A program made the translations under genes and the position numbers. From contig NZ_JAUYAF010000035.1 of assembly GCF_030693625.1 (NCBI RefSeq), forward strand, positions 124,001 through 188,000: 64,000 nucleotides of DNA, in the 5' to 3' direction. Positions 17,474 through 24,847 of the stretch are shown one piece after another. Under the pieces are notes generated by a model, which saw only the letters and a list, made by a program, of their open reading frames with translations, was not told the origin of the DNA and did not search any database. The DNA comes from Phenylobacterium sp. GTDB lineage: Bacteria > Pseudomonadota > Alphaproteobacteria > Caulobacterales > Caulobacteraceae. Within the stretch, counting starts at the first letter, position 1, and every line of letters begins with the position of its first letter.

Positions 17474-18256
17474 CTAGCCCTGCCCCGCGCTCGGGCCGGG
17501 CAGGATCCAGGCCGAGAGGTGGGCGACGGTCTCGAAGCCCAGGCTCTCATAGAGCGGCAGGCCCGCCTCGGTGGCGCCCAGGTGGAAGCGCGCCATGCCG
17601 CGGCGACGATAGTCGTCGATCACCTGGGTCAGCAGGGCGCGGCCCATGCCCTTGCGCTGGTGTTCCGGCGGCGTGGCCATCAGCGATATCCCCGCCGTGT
17701 CTCCGGTCGGCGTCACGGTGACGGTGCTCATCGGCCTGTCGCCGTCCCAGGCGATCCAGGTCTCCACCCCGGCGGTCTTCGTCACACAGACATCGATACA
17801 CCGGGCGATGGCGTCGCGCGGCGTGTCGAAGGCGGCCGCGGCGAGGTCGCCGGCGATCGTCACCAGCTCCGGGCCGAGCGCGCGGGTGATCCCTACCGGC
17901 CGGCTCGGCGCGACCGGCGTCCCGGCCCGCAGCACCATCAGCGGCGAGGTCCCCACCGCCGTTAGTCCCAGCCGCCGCGCCACCGGCGTGAGGGCCTCCA
18001 ACACCCCCGGGCACATCACCGCCTGCAGCGGCAATCCCCGCTCTTTCGCCCGCGCCACCGACGAGATCAGGAACCCCTCGGCGTCGGGGTCCGCGCCCAG
18101 GGTCAGCCTGTTGAAATCGGCCGAGGGCTCGCCGGTCAGGCCCAGGACGCAGTCCCGCGTCAGGCGCATCTCCACCCCTGGCACGTCGCCCATCTGGGCG
18201 ACCAGCGCGCGCACGCACAGCCGCAACAGCTCGTCGGTTTCATCCATCGCCATCAT
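17474..18256 (-). CDS. GNAT-family N-acetyltransferase
   Basis: This encodes 260 residues with the start at 18256 (alternatives at 18253 and 18247); the open frame continues further upstream only by overlapping the SDR gene. The acetyl-CoA loop is HQRKGMGRALL near residue 210, followed by the GNAT motif B region RFHLGATEAGLPLYESLGFE. The N-terminal 120 residues form a less conserved extra domain, perhaps a degenerate first GNAT unit. The substrate is unknown. The start codon overlaps (ATGA) the stop of a 31-codon frame, which suggests translational coupling to something upstream. Confidence 0.8.
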   Translation of the reverse strand: MMAMDETDELLRLCVRALVAQMGDVPGVEMRLTRDCVLGLTGEPSADFNRLTLGADPDAEGFLISSVARAKERGLPLQAVMCPGVLEALTPVARRLGLTAVGTSPLMVLRAGTPVAPSRPVGITRALGPELVTIAGDLAAAAFDTPRDAIARCIDVCVTKTAGVETWIAWDGDRPMSTVTVTPTGDTAGISLMATPPEHQRKGMGRALLTQVIDDYRRRGMARFHLGATEAGLPLYESLGFETVAHLSAWILPGPSAGQG

Positions 18257-18348
18257 CCGCCTGCGCGCGACGGGCGGCTGGCGACCTCTCCGCCCGGCGC
18301 CGCCAGATGGGTCTTCAGCCGCTCGGCCACCTGGGCGATCGGCTTCAC
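18253..18348 (-). CDS. Possible 31-residue small protein between SDR and GNAT
   Basis: A GTG-started frame reading VKPIAQVAERLKTHLA and then a Gly/Ser/Arg-rich tail ends at a TGA that overlaps the acetyltransferase ATG. Third codon positions are almost all G or C, as in neighbouring real genes, and the first half looks like an amphipathic helix. It is in the same frame as the SDR gene, 24 bases after its stop, so it might be a detached C-terminal extension. No family was recognised and no clear ribosome site was seen. Confidence 0.3.
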   Translation of the reverse strand: MKPIAQVAERLKTHLAAPGGEVASRPSRAGG

Positions 18349-18372
18349 GACTGAAGACCTGTCCTTCCCGGC

Positions 18373-19188
18373 CTAGACCAGTTCGGACGGCTTGAGGTTC
18401 AGTTCCTTCAGCAGCGGCTCGGCATAGTCTACCCGGCCGGTGAGGGTCTTGGGGTCGCCGCTGGCCAGCTGGTAGACCGCCTCGGCGATGTACTCGATGG
18501 GCTGCACCCGGTCCTTGGACTGCTCGTTGATCAGGCCGTGCACCGCCACGCCGGGGGTGTCGACGAGGCCCGGCGACACCACGTTCACCGCGATGTTGTC
18601 GGCATAGACCTCCGAGGCCAGGCCGGTCGAGAACCGCTCCAGGGCCGCCTTGCACAGGCCATAGACGGTGCCGCCGCGGCCGCCGCGATAGGGCTTGGCC
18701 GGGTGGATGCCGGCGGGCGAGGAGATGTTGACGATGTGGCCGGTCTTGCGCTCGATCATCGAGGGCAGGACCAGTTGCGACAGGTGGAAGGGCGCATAGA
18801 CCTGCACCTCCATCATCAGCTTGAAGCGCTTCTCGGTGAACTCCACCACCGGGGTGAAATAGGTGATGGCGGCGTTGTTGATCAGGATGTCGATGGGGCC
18901 GTAGGTCGCCACCGCTTCCTCCACCAGACGCTCGCGCTCGATGGATTGCGCCAGGTCGGCCTTGATGAAGGTGGCTTCGCCGCCGGCCTTCTTGATGCGC
19001 TCGACGGTCTCCATCAGGGTGCCGGGCAGGCGGCTCTCGCCGTCCTGGGCGGTGCGGGCCGAGACGACGACCTTGGCGCCCTCCATGGCCAGGCGGGCGG
19101 CGATGGCCTCGCCGATGCCGCGGCTGGCGCCGGTGACCAGGGCGACCTTGCCCTTGAGATTTCCATTGGGGTTGATGCTGGCCGACAT
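18373..19188 (-). CDS. Short-chain dehydrogenase/reductase
   Basis: This encodes 271 residues. The start at 19188 (MSASINPNG) is preferred over an upstream in-frame ATG that adds Arg-rich, unconserved sequence. The Rossmann motif TGASRGIG is near residue 20, NNAA near 105 and the catalytic YGLCK (Tyr-x-x-x-Lys) near 190. It oxidises or reduces an alcohol or ketone with NAD(P)(H); the substrate is unknown. It lies upstream of the acetyltransferase on the same strand. Confidence 0.88.
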   Translation of the reverse strand: MSASINPNGNLKGKVALVTGASRGIGEAIAARLAMEGAKVVVSARTAQDGESRLPGTLMETVERIKKAGGEATFIKADLAQSIERERLVEEAVATYGPIDILINNAAITYFTPVVEFTEKRFKLMMEVQVYAPFHLSQLVLPSMIERKTGHIVNISSPAGIHPAKPYRGGRGGTVYGLCKAALERFSTGLASEVYADNIAVNVVSPGLVDTPGVAVHGLINEQSKDRVQPIEYIAEAVYQLASGDPKTLTGRVDYAEPLLKELNLKPSELV

Positions 19189-19361
19189 GAAATGGCGCCC
19201 TCCCTGGGCTTCGTTATGGTTCAAACAATCCGCAAACCTCGCGCTCTTGAGCGCCGGGCGCAAGCGCCGCAATGCCCATCGGGCTCGCCTCCTGGGAGGA
19301 ACCGCTAGGAAGCCGGGCCACACATGTTAATCATCCTGCGACTTCAGAGAGGCTTCAGCCC

Positions 19362-19937
19362 ATGTGGCGGACCATCTTCAACCTGATCCTGGTGCTGCTG
19401 CTGGGGGCCTGTGTGGCCTTCGTCGCCGCGCCCTGGTTCGCGTTCCGTGCGCTTAAGGCCAACGCCCGCGACGGCGACGTCCAGGGCCTGGCCGAGCTGG
19501 TGGACTATGACGCCGTGCGGGGAACCCTGAAGGGCCAGCTTGGTCCCACGCCCAACGCCACCACCGCCCCGGCGCCGACGATCTGGACCGATCCGCTCGG
19601 CGCCATGAAACGCGCCCTGGAGCCCCTGACCCCGCCGCCGCCCGCCGTGGAGCGCTATGTCAGCGTCCAGGGCCTGCATGACCTCACCCGGGGCTACGAG
19701 CCGGGCAAGGCGCCGCCCGAGCCTCCGGCGCCCCAGGGCCTCGGCGACCAGGCCCTCACCCTGGTGCAGGAGCCCTGGCCCTCCCTGCGCTACTGGGGAC
19801 CCAATCGCTCGCGCTTCGTGGTGCGCGGTCCCGACCAGCCGGCTCGCGAGACGGTGTTCACCTTCCAGCGTCGCGGCTGGTTTGAGTGGAAGCTGGTGCA
19901 GATCCGCCTGCCGACCGAGGCCAAGGCTCAACCATAG
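19362..19937 (+). CDS. DUF2939 membrane-anchored protein
   Basis: This encodes 191 residues. The start at MWRTIFNLIL is chosen because it begins a single hydrophobic anchor (about residues 5-25); the frame upstream is unconserved. The segment FRALKANARDGDVQGLAELVDYDAVRGTLKGQL matches the DUF2939 pattern, in which a short helix-loop domain follows the anchor. Function is unknown. It may be cotranscribed with the VOC gene 58 bases downstream. Confidence 0.8.
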   Translation: MWRTIFNLILVLLLGACVAFVAAPWFAFRALKANARDGDVQGLAELVDYDAVRGTLKGQLGPTPNATTAPAPTIWTDPLGAMKRALEPLTPPPPAVERYVSVQGLHDLTRGYEPGKAPPEPPAPQGLGDQALTLVQEPWPSLRYWGPNRSRFVVRGPDQPARETVFTFQRRGWFEWKLVQIRLPTEAKAQP

Positions 19938-19995
19938 TTCTTGTTTTGTTCTCTTCCCCTGCTAGGCTGCGCGCCAGCAAGAGAGGAAGAGTTCC

Positions 19996-20376
19996 ATGTC
20001 CATCGGATACGTCACCATCGGGGCGCTGGACGTCCCGGCCGCCCTGCCGTTCTACGACGCCGTGCTCGGCGCCATCGGCTACCATCGCGCCTTCCTGGAC
20101 GGCGGCTGGGCCGGATACGGCCCCAAGGACGGCGAGGCCAACACCTTCATCTGCCCGCCTTTCGATGGCGAGCCCGCCCGGCCCGGCAACGGGATCATGG
20201 TGGCCTTCCTGGCCCCCTCCGAGGCGGCGGTCGCCGCCGCCCACGCCGCGGCCATCGCCCACGGCGGCGCCGATGAAGGCGCGCCGGGCCCAAGGCCCGC
20301 CGACTCCACCAGCTTCTACGGCGCCTATGTCCGCGACCCGACCGGCAACAAGCTCTGCATCTTCATGAAGCCTTAG
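19996..20376 (+). CDS. VOC-superfamily (glyoxalase-like) protein
   Basis: This encodes 126 residues, a typical single-domain VOC protein. It begins GYVTIGALDVPAALPFYDAVLGAIG and ends YVRDPTGNKLCIFMKP, the two conserved edges of the paired beta-alpha-beta3 units. The family includes lyases, dioxygenases and resistance proteins that use a metal held between paired domains; the specific reaction cannot be inferred. GAGAGGAAGAG lies just before the ATG. Confidence 0.85.
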   Translation: MSIGYVTIGALDVPAALPFYDAVLGAIGYHRAFLDGGWAGYGPKDGEANTFICPPFDGEPARPGNGIMVAFLAPSEAAVAAAHAAAIAHGGADEGAPGPRPADSTSFYGAYVRDPTGNKLCIFMKP

Positions 20377-20388
20377 CTTGACCCGCGC

Positions 20389-20414
20389 GAGGCGGGACGG
20401 GATCGTCCCGCCTC
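20389..20414 (+). terminator. Hairpin after the VOC gene
   Basis: A perfect 11-bp stem (GAGGCGGGACG and its complement, 4-base loop) starts 13 bases after the stop codon. No T-run follows, so termination may be weak or Rho-dependent. Confidence 0.45.
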
Positions 20415-20435
20415 GTCCCCTAGCTGGAGCTGCGA

Positions 20436-21362
20436 ATGCGCGCCCTTTTCCTCGCCTCGGCCCTGATGGCCGCGACGCCCCTGAGCGCCCAGGCCCAGGT
20501 CTGCAAGGCCTGGAGTTCGCCGGTCCTGGCGGCCTCCATCCCCTCCAAGCCCATCAATGAGGCGAGCGGCCTGGAGGCCTCGCGGGCCTATCCGGGTCGG
20601 ATCTATCACAACAACGACTCCGGCGACGGTCTGCGCTTCTACATCACCAACATGGCCGGCGGCGGTCTCCAGACCGTCAATCTCAAGGGACCCAAACCCG
20701 CCGATATCGAGGAGCTGTCGCTCGGCCCCTGCGGGTCCAGGACCTGCCTCTATCTGGGCGATGTCGGCGACAACGCCGGCGCGCGTGCAGAGGTCAGCTT
20801 CACCCTCCTGGCCGAGAAGAAGACCTACGCCGAGACCGAGACGCCGCTACGGGTGGTCCGCGCCCGCTACCCGGACGGCCCCCGCAACGTCGAGGCCTTC
20901 GCCCTGCATCCCAATGGCGACCTGTTCGTGGTGACCAAGCCGGTGGACGCCAAGGTGACCAACCCGGGACCCGCCTCGGTGTACCGGCTATCGGCCAACC
21001 AGCTTGCGCAGACGCAGGGCGTCCAGGTCTTCGCCAAGCTGGGGGAGCTGGACCTGCCGAAGCTGCTCTCCGACCTGCCGTTCTACGGCTGGATCCCCAC
21101 CGGCCTGGACATCAGCCGCGACGGCAAGCGCGCCGTTCTGCTGACCTATATGGCGGTGGTGGAGCTGGGCTTCGACCTGGCCAAGGGCGTGCCCGCCAAG
21201 TTGACCGCCGGCGACAATGTCTCGGTGTTCCGGGCCCCGCCCCTGGCCCAGCAGGAGGCCATCACCCTGCTGCCCGACGACAGCGGCTTCCTCTACGACA
21301 GCGAGGCCGCGCGAAAGGCCGAGACCTTCCCGTTGCACAAGGTGATCTGTCAGGGCCGGTAA
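20436..21362 (+). CDS. Secreted protein of unknown function, probable beta-propeller
   Basis: This encodes 308 residues. A clear signal peptide (MRALFLASALMAATPLSAQAQ) is followed by a mature part with EASGLEASRAYPGRIYHNNDSG, YLGDVGDNAGAR, RNVEAFALHPNGDLFVVTK and WIPTGLDISRDGKRAVLLTY. These are blade-like strands seen in periplasmic six-bladed propellers (esterase-like or SMP-30-like groups). Cys pairs near residues 98-103 and at the C-terminus could form disulfides. No catalytic residues were recognised, so function is open. Confidence 0.72.
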   Translation: MRALFLASALMAATPLSAQAQVCKAWSSPVLAASIPSKPINEASGLEASRAYPGRIYHNNDSGDGLRFYITNMAGGGLQTVNLKGPKPADIEELSLGPCGSRTCLYLGDVGDNAGARAEVSFTLLAEKKTYAETETPLRVVRARYPDGPRNVEAFALHPNGDLFVVTKPVDAKVTNPGPASVYRLSANQLAQTQGVQVFAKLGELDLPKLLSDLPFYGWIPTGLDISRDGKRAVLLTYMAVVELGFDLAKGVPAKLTAGDNVSVFRAPPLAQQEAITLLPDDSGFLYDSEAARKAETFPLHKVICQGR

Positions 21363-21374
21363 GAAGAAGGTCGT

Positions 21375-21401
21375 CCACGAACAACACGAACGACACGAAC
21401 A
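21375..21401 (+). repeat. CACGAAC nine-base-period repeat, copy A
   Basis: Three tandem nine-base units, CCACGAACA, ACACGAACG and ACACGAACA, lie between convergent genes. Copies B (24804-24830), C (45725-45751) and D (45892-45918) share the same unit order. Confidence 0.8.
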
Positions 21402-21598
21402 ACGCCCTCCGGCCGAGGCCGCTTCCAGCCTGGAGGCCAACGTCGCCGTTCGACCTAGGCTGACGGCGGCGCTCTTTTGGGCTGAGAATTCGGCAGTTCC
21501 GGGCCTAGACCAATCGGAAATGGGCCGACGCGGTCGCAGGGGCGCGATGCTGCGCCCGGCGGGGCTGCGGCTCAGCGAGTTGAGGTGTCATCTCCCTG

Positions 21599-23146
21599 CT
21601 AGAAGCCGAGCTTTCCCAGCATCCCGGTCACGCGAGCACGCGTCGGTAGGTCGCGAAATGGAAAGGCGCGAAGGAAGTCGGCCTTGTCGAGGTGAGCGGC
21701 CCGAGCGCGTACTGAGCCAGCCCAGGCGCGGGCCTTGCCCACATCGCCGTTGAGGCCATGGGCGGTCGCCGCGATCATCTCGATCAGCGCGTGGGCGCCG
21801 GGCGCTTTCGCCGCACGCTCGGCCCAGAGCGCCGCCTGCGCCGGGTCTTCGAGGACGAGATAGGACATCGCCCGCACCCCCAGCATGCCATAGACCAGCG
21901 GATCGAGCGGGCTGAGGACCAGCGCCGAGTCGATATTCAGGTGGCTGGCCTCAGCGCTGCCCAGCAGGGCCTCGGCCCAGCCCCGGGAGTATCGGGCCTG
22001 CGCATAGTTGGGATTGAGGGCGTTGGCTCGCTCCAGCCAGGGCAGACTCGCCTCAAGATCATCGTTCAACCACTGCGCCCGTCCCATGGTGAAGTGACCG
22101 AACGGATCCAGCGGATCCCGCTCCAGGCATTGGGACGCGAAACGCTGCGCGAGCCTCACGCAGGCGGGGTCATCAGAATAGCGCAGGAACGCGTTCTGGA
22201 AGTGGGTGAAGGACAACCCGGCATAGGCGCGTGCAAAGTCTGGCTCTATGGCCGCTGCGCGTTCGAACAGGCCCGTCGCGATGTCGTTGTCCGCCTTGTT
22301 GAAGCGGTACATGTGGTGCAGGCCGAGGTGATAGGCCGACCAAGCGTCGAGATTTTCCGGCGACTTCGACAACGCTCGCCGCGCCTCATTGAAGGGGATC
22401 CGTACTTCCACGGCGCTGGTCACCGCGGCGATAATCTGGTTGCGGACTTCGTGGATGGCGCCCACGTCAGCCCGGAACCTTTCACTCCAGACGACGCCGC
22501 CGGTCTGGGTGTCCCCGAGTTCCACCGAAACCGACAGGACCGGGCCCGACATCTCGACGACGCCGGACAGACAATACCGCACGTTCAGCTTCTGGCGCAC
22601 CGCTTCGAGGCTCGTGTCCGAACTTCTGAACTGGAAGGACGAGCCACGCGCAATCACAAGCAACCAGTGCAGCCGTGACAGCTCCGTGATGAGGTCCTGC
22701 GGCAGCGCGTCGGCGATCGGCAACTGCGGCTTTGCCGCGCCCACCATCCGAAACGGCAGCACCGCAAGGCTGGGCCGCGACGGCAGGGGACCCTCCCCTG
22801 GGACGGGTTCCCGCGCCGGGGCGAAGGAGACGGTCGATCGCTGGACGACCTCGGCCACAAACCGGAAGCCGATTCCGTGTGCCGTGCGGATCAGGGCCTG
22901 CGCCTGTCCATCGTCGCCGATCACCTGCCGGGCCGACTTGACCCGGCTCGAAATCGCCGAGTCCGAAACGATCCGGCCCTTCCAGATCTGCGCGACAATC
23001 TCGTCCTTGCTCACAACGCGACTGCGGTTCTCGATGAGCAGTCGTAGCAACGCAAAGACCTGGGGCTCAACCGGCAGGGCGACCCCGTCTGCGCGTAGCT
23101 CAATGCGGTCGATATCCAGCTCGAAATGGGCAAACTGAAAGATCAT
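21599..23146 (-). CDS. Winged-helix transcriptional regulator with C-terminal TPR region
   Basis: This encodes 515 residues. The start at 23146 (MIFQFAHFELDIDRIEL) begins the OmpR/PhoB-type DNA-binding domain directly; 13 extra residues are possible. The winged helix covers about residues 3-98 (DEIVAQIWKGRIVSDSAISSRV, then TAHGIGFRF). A middle domain (about 125-255) resembles the TolB-like/adenylate-cyclase-associated region (LAVLPFRMVG, ITELSRLHWLLVIARGSS). TPR-like helical pairs follow to the end (FARAYAGLSF, ANALNPNYAQARYSRGWAEALLG). Unlike CadC there is no transmembrane segment, so it should act in the cytoplasm. It diverges from the cupin gene across 141 bases and probably regulates the cupin and methyltransferase pair. 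Confidence 0.85.
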   Translation of the reverse strand: MIFQFAHFELDIDRIELRADGVALPVEPQVFALLRLLIENRSRVVSKDEIVAQIWKGRIVSDSAISSRVKSARQVIGDDGQAQALIRTAHGIGFRFVAEVVQRSTVSFAPAREPVPGEGPLPSRPSLAVLPFRMVGAAKPQLPIADALPQDLITELSRLHWLLVIARGSSFQFRSSDTSLEAVRQKLNVRYCLSGVVEMSGPVLSVSVELGDTQTGGVVWSERFRADVGAIHEVRNQIIAAVTSAVEVRIPFNEARRALSKSPENLDAWSAYHLGLHHMYRFNKADNDIATGLFERAAAIEPDFARAYAGLSFTHFQNAFLRYSDDPACVRLAQRFASQCLERDPLDPFGHFTMGRAQWLNDDLEASLPWLERANALNPNYAQARYSRGWAEALLGSAEASHLNIDSALVLSPLDPLVYGMLGVRAMSYLVLEDPAQAALWAERAAKAPGAHALIEMIAATAHGLNGDVGKARAWAGSVRARAAHLDKADFLRAFPFRDLPTRARVTGMLGKLGF

Positions 23147-23287
23147 CGCGCGGAACAATAGCGCAAATCTCCGGGCGATCTCCACACGATCTCCGGACCG
23201 TCTTCAAGCCCTCGCACCGGATAACGATCAAGTCTGCTGCCACGCCTCGGGCGATTCCCGAGCTCGCGACAGATCGGAAGACACGTG

Positions 23288-23761
23288 ATGAGCAAGACCC
23301 TGAGATCTGGCGTCCGCATCGCTACGGCGATTTCCGCCGTTTGCCTTGCGGCCAGCGGTGGAAATGTCCAGGCCGGCCCGGCTGCGCGACCGGTCACCGC
23401 CACGGTAAACTCGGCGCTACAGTGGGGACCCTGCCCCTCGATCTTCCCGGCCGGATGCCAGATCGCCGTCCTGAACGGCGACCCGGCCAAGCCCAACGCC
23501 GACGTCTTCCTGCGCGTGCCGGGCGGCTACACGATCCCCCCCCATTCCCACACGTCGCCCGAGCGCATCGTTCTCGTCGAGGGCCAGCTTGTGGTTCGTT
23601 ACCAGGGCAGCCCCGCAGAGGACTTGACCCCGGGCGAGTACGCTTACGGTCCGGCCGGGCTAGCCCATGTCGCCACCTGCAAGGGAGCCGGGCCTTGCAC
23701 GCTGTTTATCGCCTTCGAGAGTGCTGTGGACGCAATAGCTTTCACAGGGTCGCTCAAGTGA
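23288..23761 (+). CDS. Secreted cupin-domain protein
   Basis: This encodes 157 residues. A signal peptide (MSKTLRSGVRIATAISAVCLAAS, cleavage near VQAG) precedes a small cupin barrel. Motif 1 is seen as GGYTIPPHSHTSPERIVLVEG (two His and a Glu as metal ligands) and motif 2 as GEYAYGPAGLAHVATC (His). Cupins of this type bind a divalent metal. The periplasmic location suggests a sensor, isomerase or dioxygenase, but no reaction can be assigned. A GTG just upstream is an alternative start. Its stop overlaps the methyltransferase start (GTGA), so the two are translationally coupled. Confidence 0.82.
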   Translation: MSKTLRSGVRIATAISAVCLAASGGNVQAGPAARPVTATVNSALQWGPCPSIFPAGCQIAVLNGDPAKPNADVFLRVPGGYTIPPHSHTSPERIVLVEGQLVVRYQGSPAEDLTPGEYAYGPAGLAHVATCKGAGPCTLFIAFESAVDAIAFTGSLK

Positions 23762-24570
23762 ATCCCAACAAAGCGCTCTGGGAGAAGGGCGACTTCACGC
23801 GGATCGCCCGCGGCATGCGAGCCAGTGGTGAGGCCTTGGTCCGTGAACTGGGCGTCATACCCGGGCTCAGAGTTCTCGATCTCGGATGCGGCGACGGCAC
23901 CACGGCACTCCCAGCGGCCAGACTCGGCGCCGACGTGCTGGGCGTCGATATTGCAGCCAATCTCGTCGCGGCCGGAAACCTGCGCGCCCGCGCCGAAAGC
24001 CTAGATAATTGTCGGTTCCAGGAGGGCGACGCTTCTGACCTGCAGGGCCTCGCCGACGACGCCTTTGACCTGGTGGTCAGCATCTTCGGCGCCATGTTCG
24101 CGCCGCAGCCCGACGCCGTCGCGCGCGAAATGGTCCGGGTCACCCGGCCCGGCGGGCGGATCGTCATGGGCAACTGGATTCCTAACGATCCGACCCTGGT
24201 CGCCCAGATCCTGAAGATAAGCGCGGCCTATTCTCCACCACCCGCTGCGGGCTTCGTCAGCCCCATGACCTGGGGCCTGGAAGACATGGTGATTGCCCGC
24301 TTTGCCGGCGCCGGCGTTCCAAAGGACCACATCACCTTTGCCCGAAGCACCTATGTCTTTGAGCATCCTGGCGCGCCGTCCGAATTGCTGGATGACTTCT
24401 CGACGTACTACGGCCCCACGATGAATGCCTTCGCCGCGGCGGAGGCGGAAGGACGCGTGCACGCGCTTCGCCAGGAATTGGACGACCTGTTCCAGGCTCA
24501 GAATCGCAGCGCTGAGCCTAACCGCACACAGATTCCCGCCGCCTTTCTGAAGGTGACGATCTCAGTCTGA
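23758..24570 (+). CDS. Class I SAM-dependent methyltransferase
   Basis: This encodes 270 residues with a GTG start overlapping the cupin stop; the resulting N-terminus NPNKALWEKGDFTRIA is the conserved beginning of this family. Motif I is LDLGCGDGTTALPAARLGADVLGVD. The post-motif regions DLVVSIFGAMFAP and VTRPGGRIVMGNW are intact, and the C-terminal half (SPMTWGLEDMV, YYGPTMNAF) is typical of a well-conserved proteobacterial subgroup of UbiE/small-molecule methyltransferases. The substrate is unknown. A perfect hairpin 84 bases downstream probably terminates the pair. Confidence 0.87.
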   Translation: MNPNKALWEKGDFTRIARGMRASGEALVRELGVIPGLRVLDLGCGDGTTALPAARLGADVLGVDIAANLVAAGNLRARAESLDNCRFQEGDASDLQGLADDAFDLVVSIFGAMFAPQPDAVAREMVRVTRPGGRIVMGNWIPNDPTLVAQILKISAAYSPPPAAGFVSPMTWGLEDMVIARFAGAGVPKDHITFARSTYVFEHPGAPSELLDDFSTYYGPTMNAFAAAEAEGRVHALRQELDDLFQAQNRSAEPNRTQIPAAFLKVTISV

Positions 24571-24653
24571 GTGATACCCGACATGGGCGAAACCAGGCGT
24601 GCTCGGTAACCTGCGGCATGGCGCAAAGGCGACAGCTGAGGGTCCGCTTCTCG

Positions 24654-24678
24654 GTGGGGGCTTTTGTAAAGCCCCCAC
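24654..24678 (+). terminator. Hairpin terminator downstream of the methyltransferase
   Basis: GTGGGGGCTTT and AAAGCCCCCAC form a perfect 11-bp stem with a 3-base loop. The stem ends in A/T pairs but no long T-run follows. Confidence 0.6.
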
Positions 24679-24803
24679 AAGCCCGACGTCATGTCGGCGG
24701 GCCCACGGACAGAGTCTGGCTCCCGGACGCGCCGGAGGGAGCGGTGGGTCGCGCACGTTCGCGCTTCGCGCGCCATGCAGGATGACCCTGTGGCGTGGCC
24801 CCC

Positions 24804-24830
24804 TGTTCGTGTCGTTCGTGAGGTTCGTGG
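24804..24830 (-). repeat. CACGAAC nine-base-period repeat, copy B
   Basis: On the minus strand three nine-base units read CCACGAACC, TCACGAACG and ACACGAACA, identical in order to copy C. A GATGAC motif lies 23 bases to its left, as also seen beside copy D. It sits in the gap between the convergent methyltransferase and alaS genes. Confidence 0.8.
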
Positions 24831-24847
24831 TTCCTCTCTTTGGAACC

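Noticed and set aside
15814..17721. 635-codon plus-strand frame opposite the S9 peptidase
   Set aside because: It is an antisense shadow of a gene with an intact catalytic triad, with no domain of its own.
24804..24830. CACGAAC repeats as LexA boxes (they contain repeated GTTC/GAAC)
   Set aside because: Successive GTTC units are 5 bases apart (nine-base period), not the 7-base spacing of alphaproteobacterial SOS boxes, and they lie at gene 3' ends.
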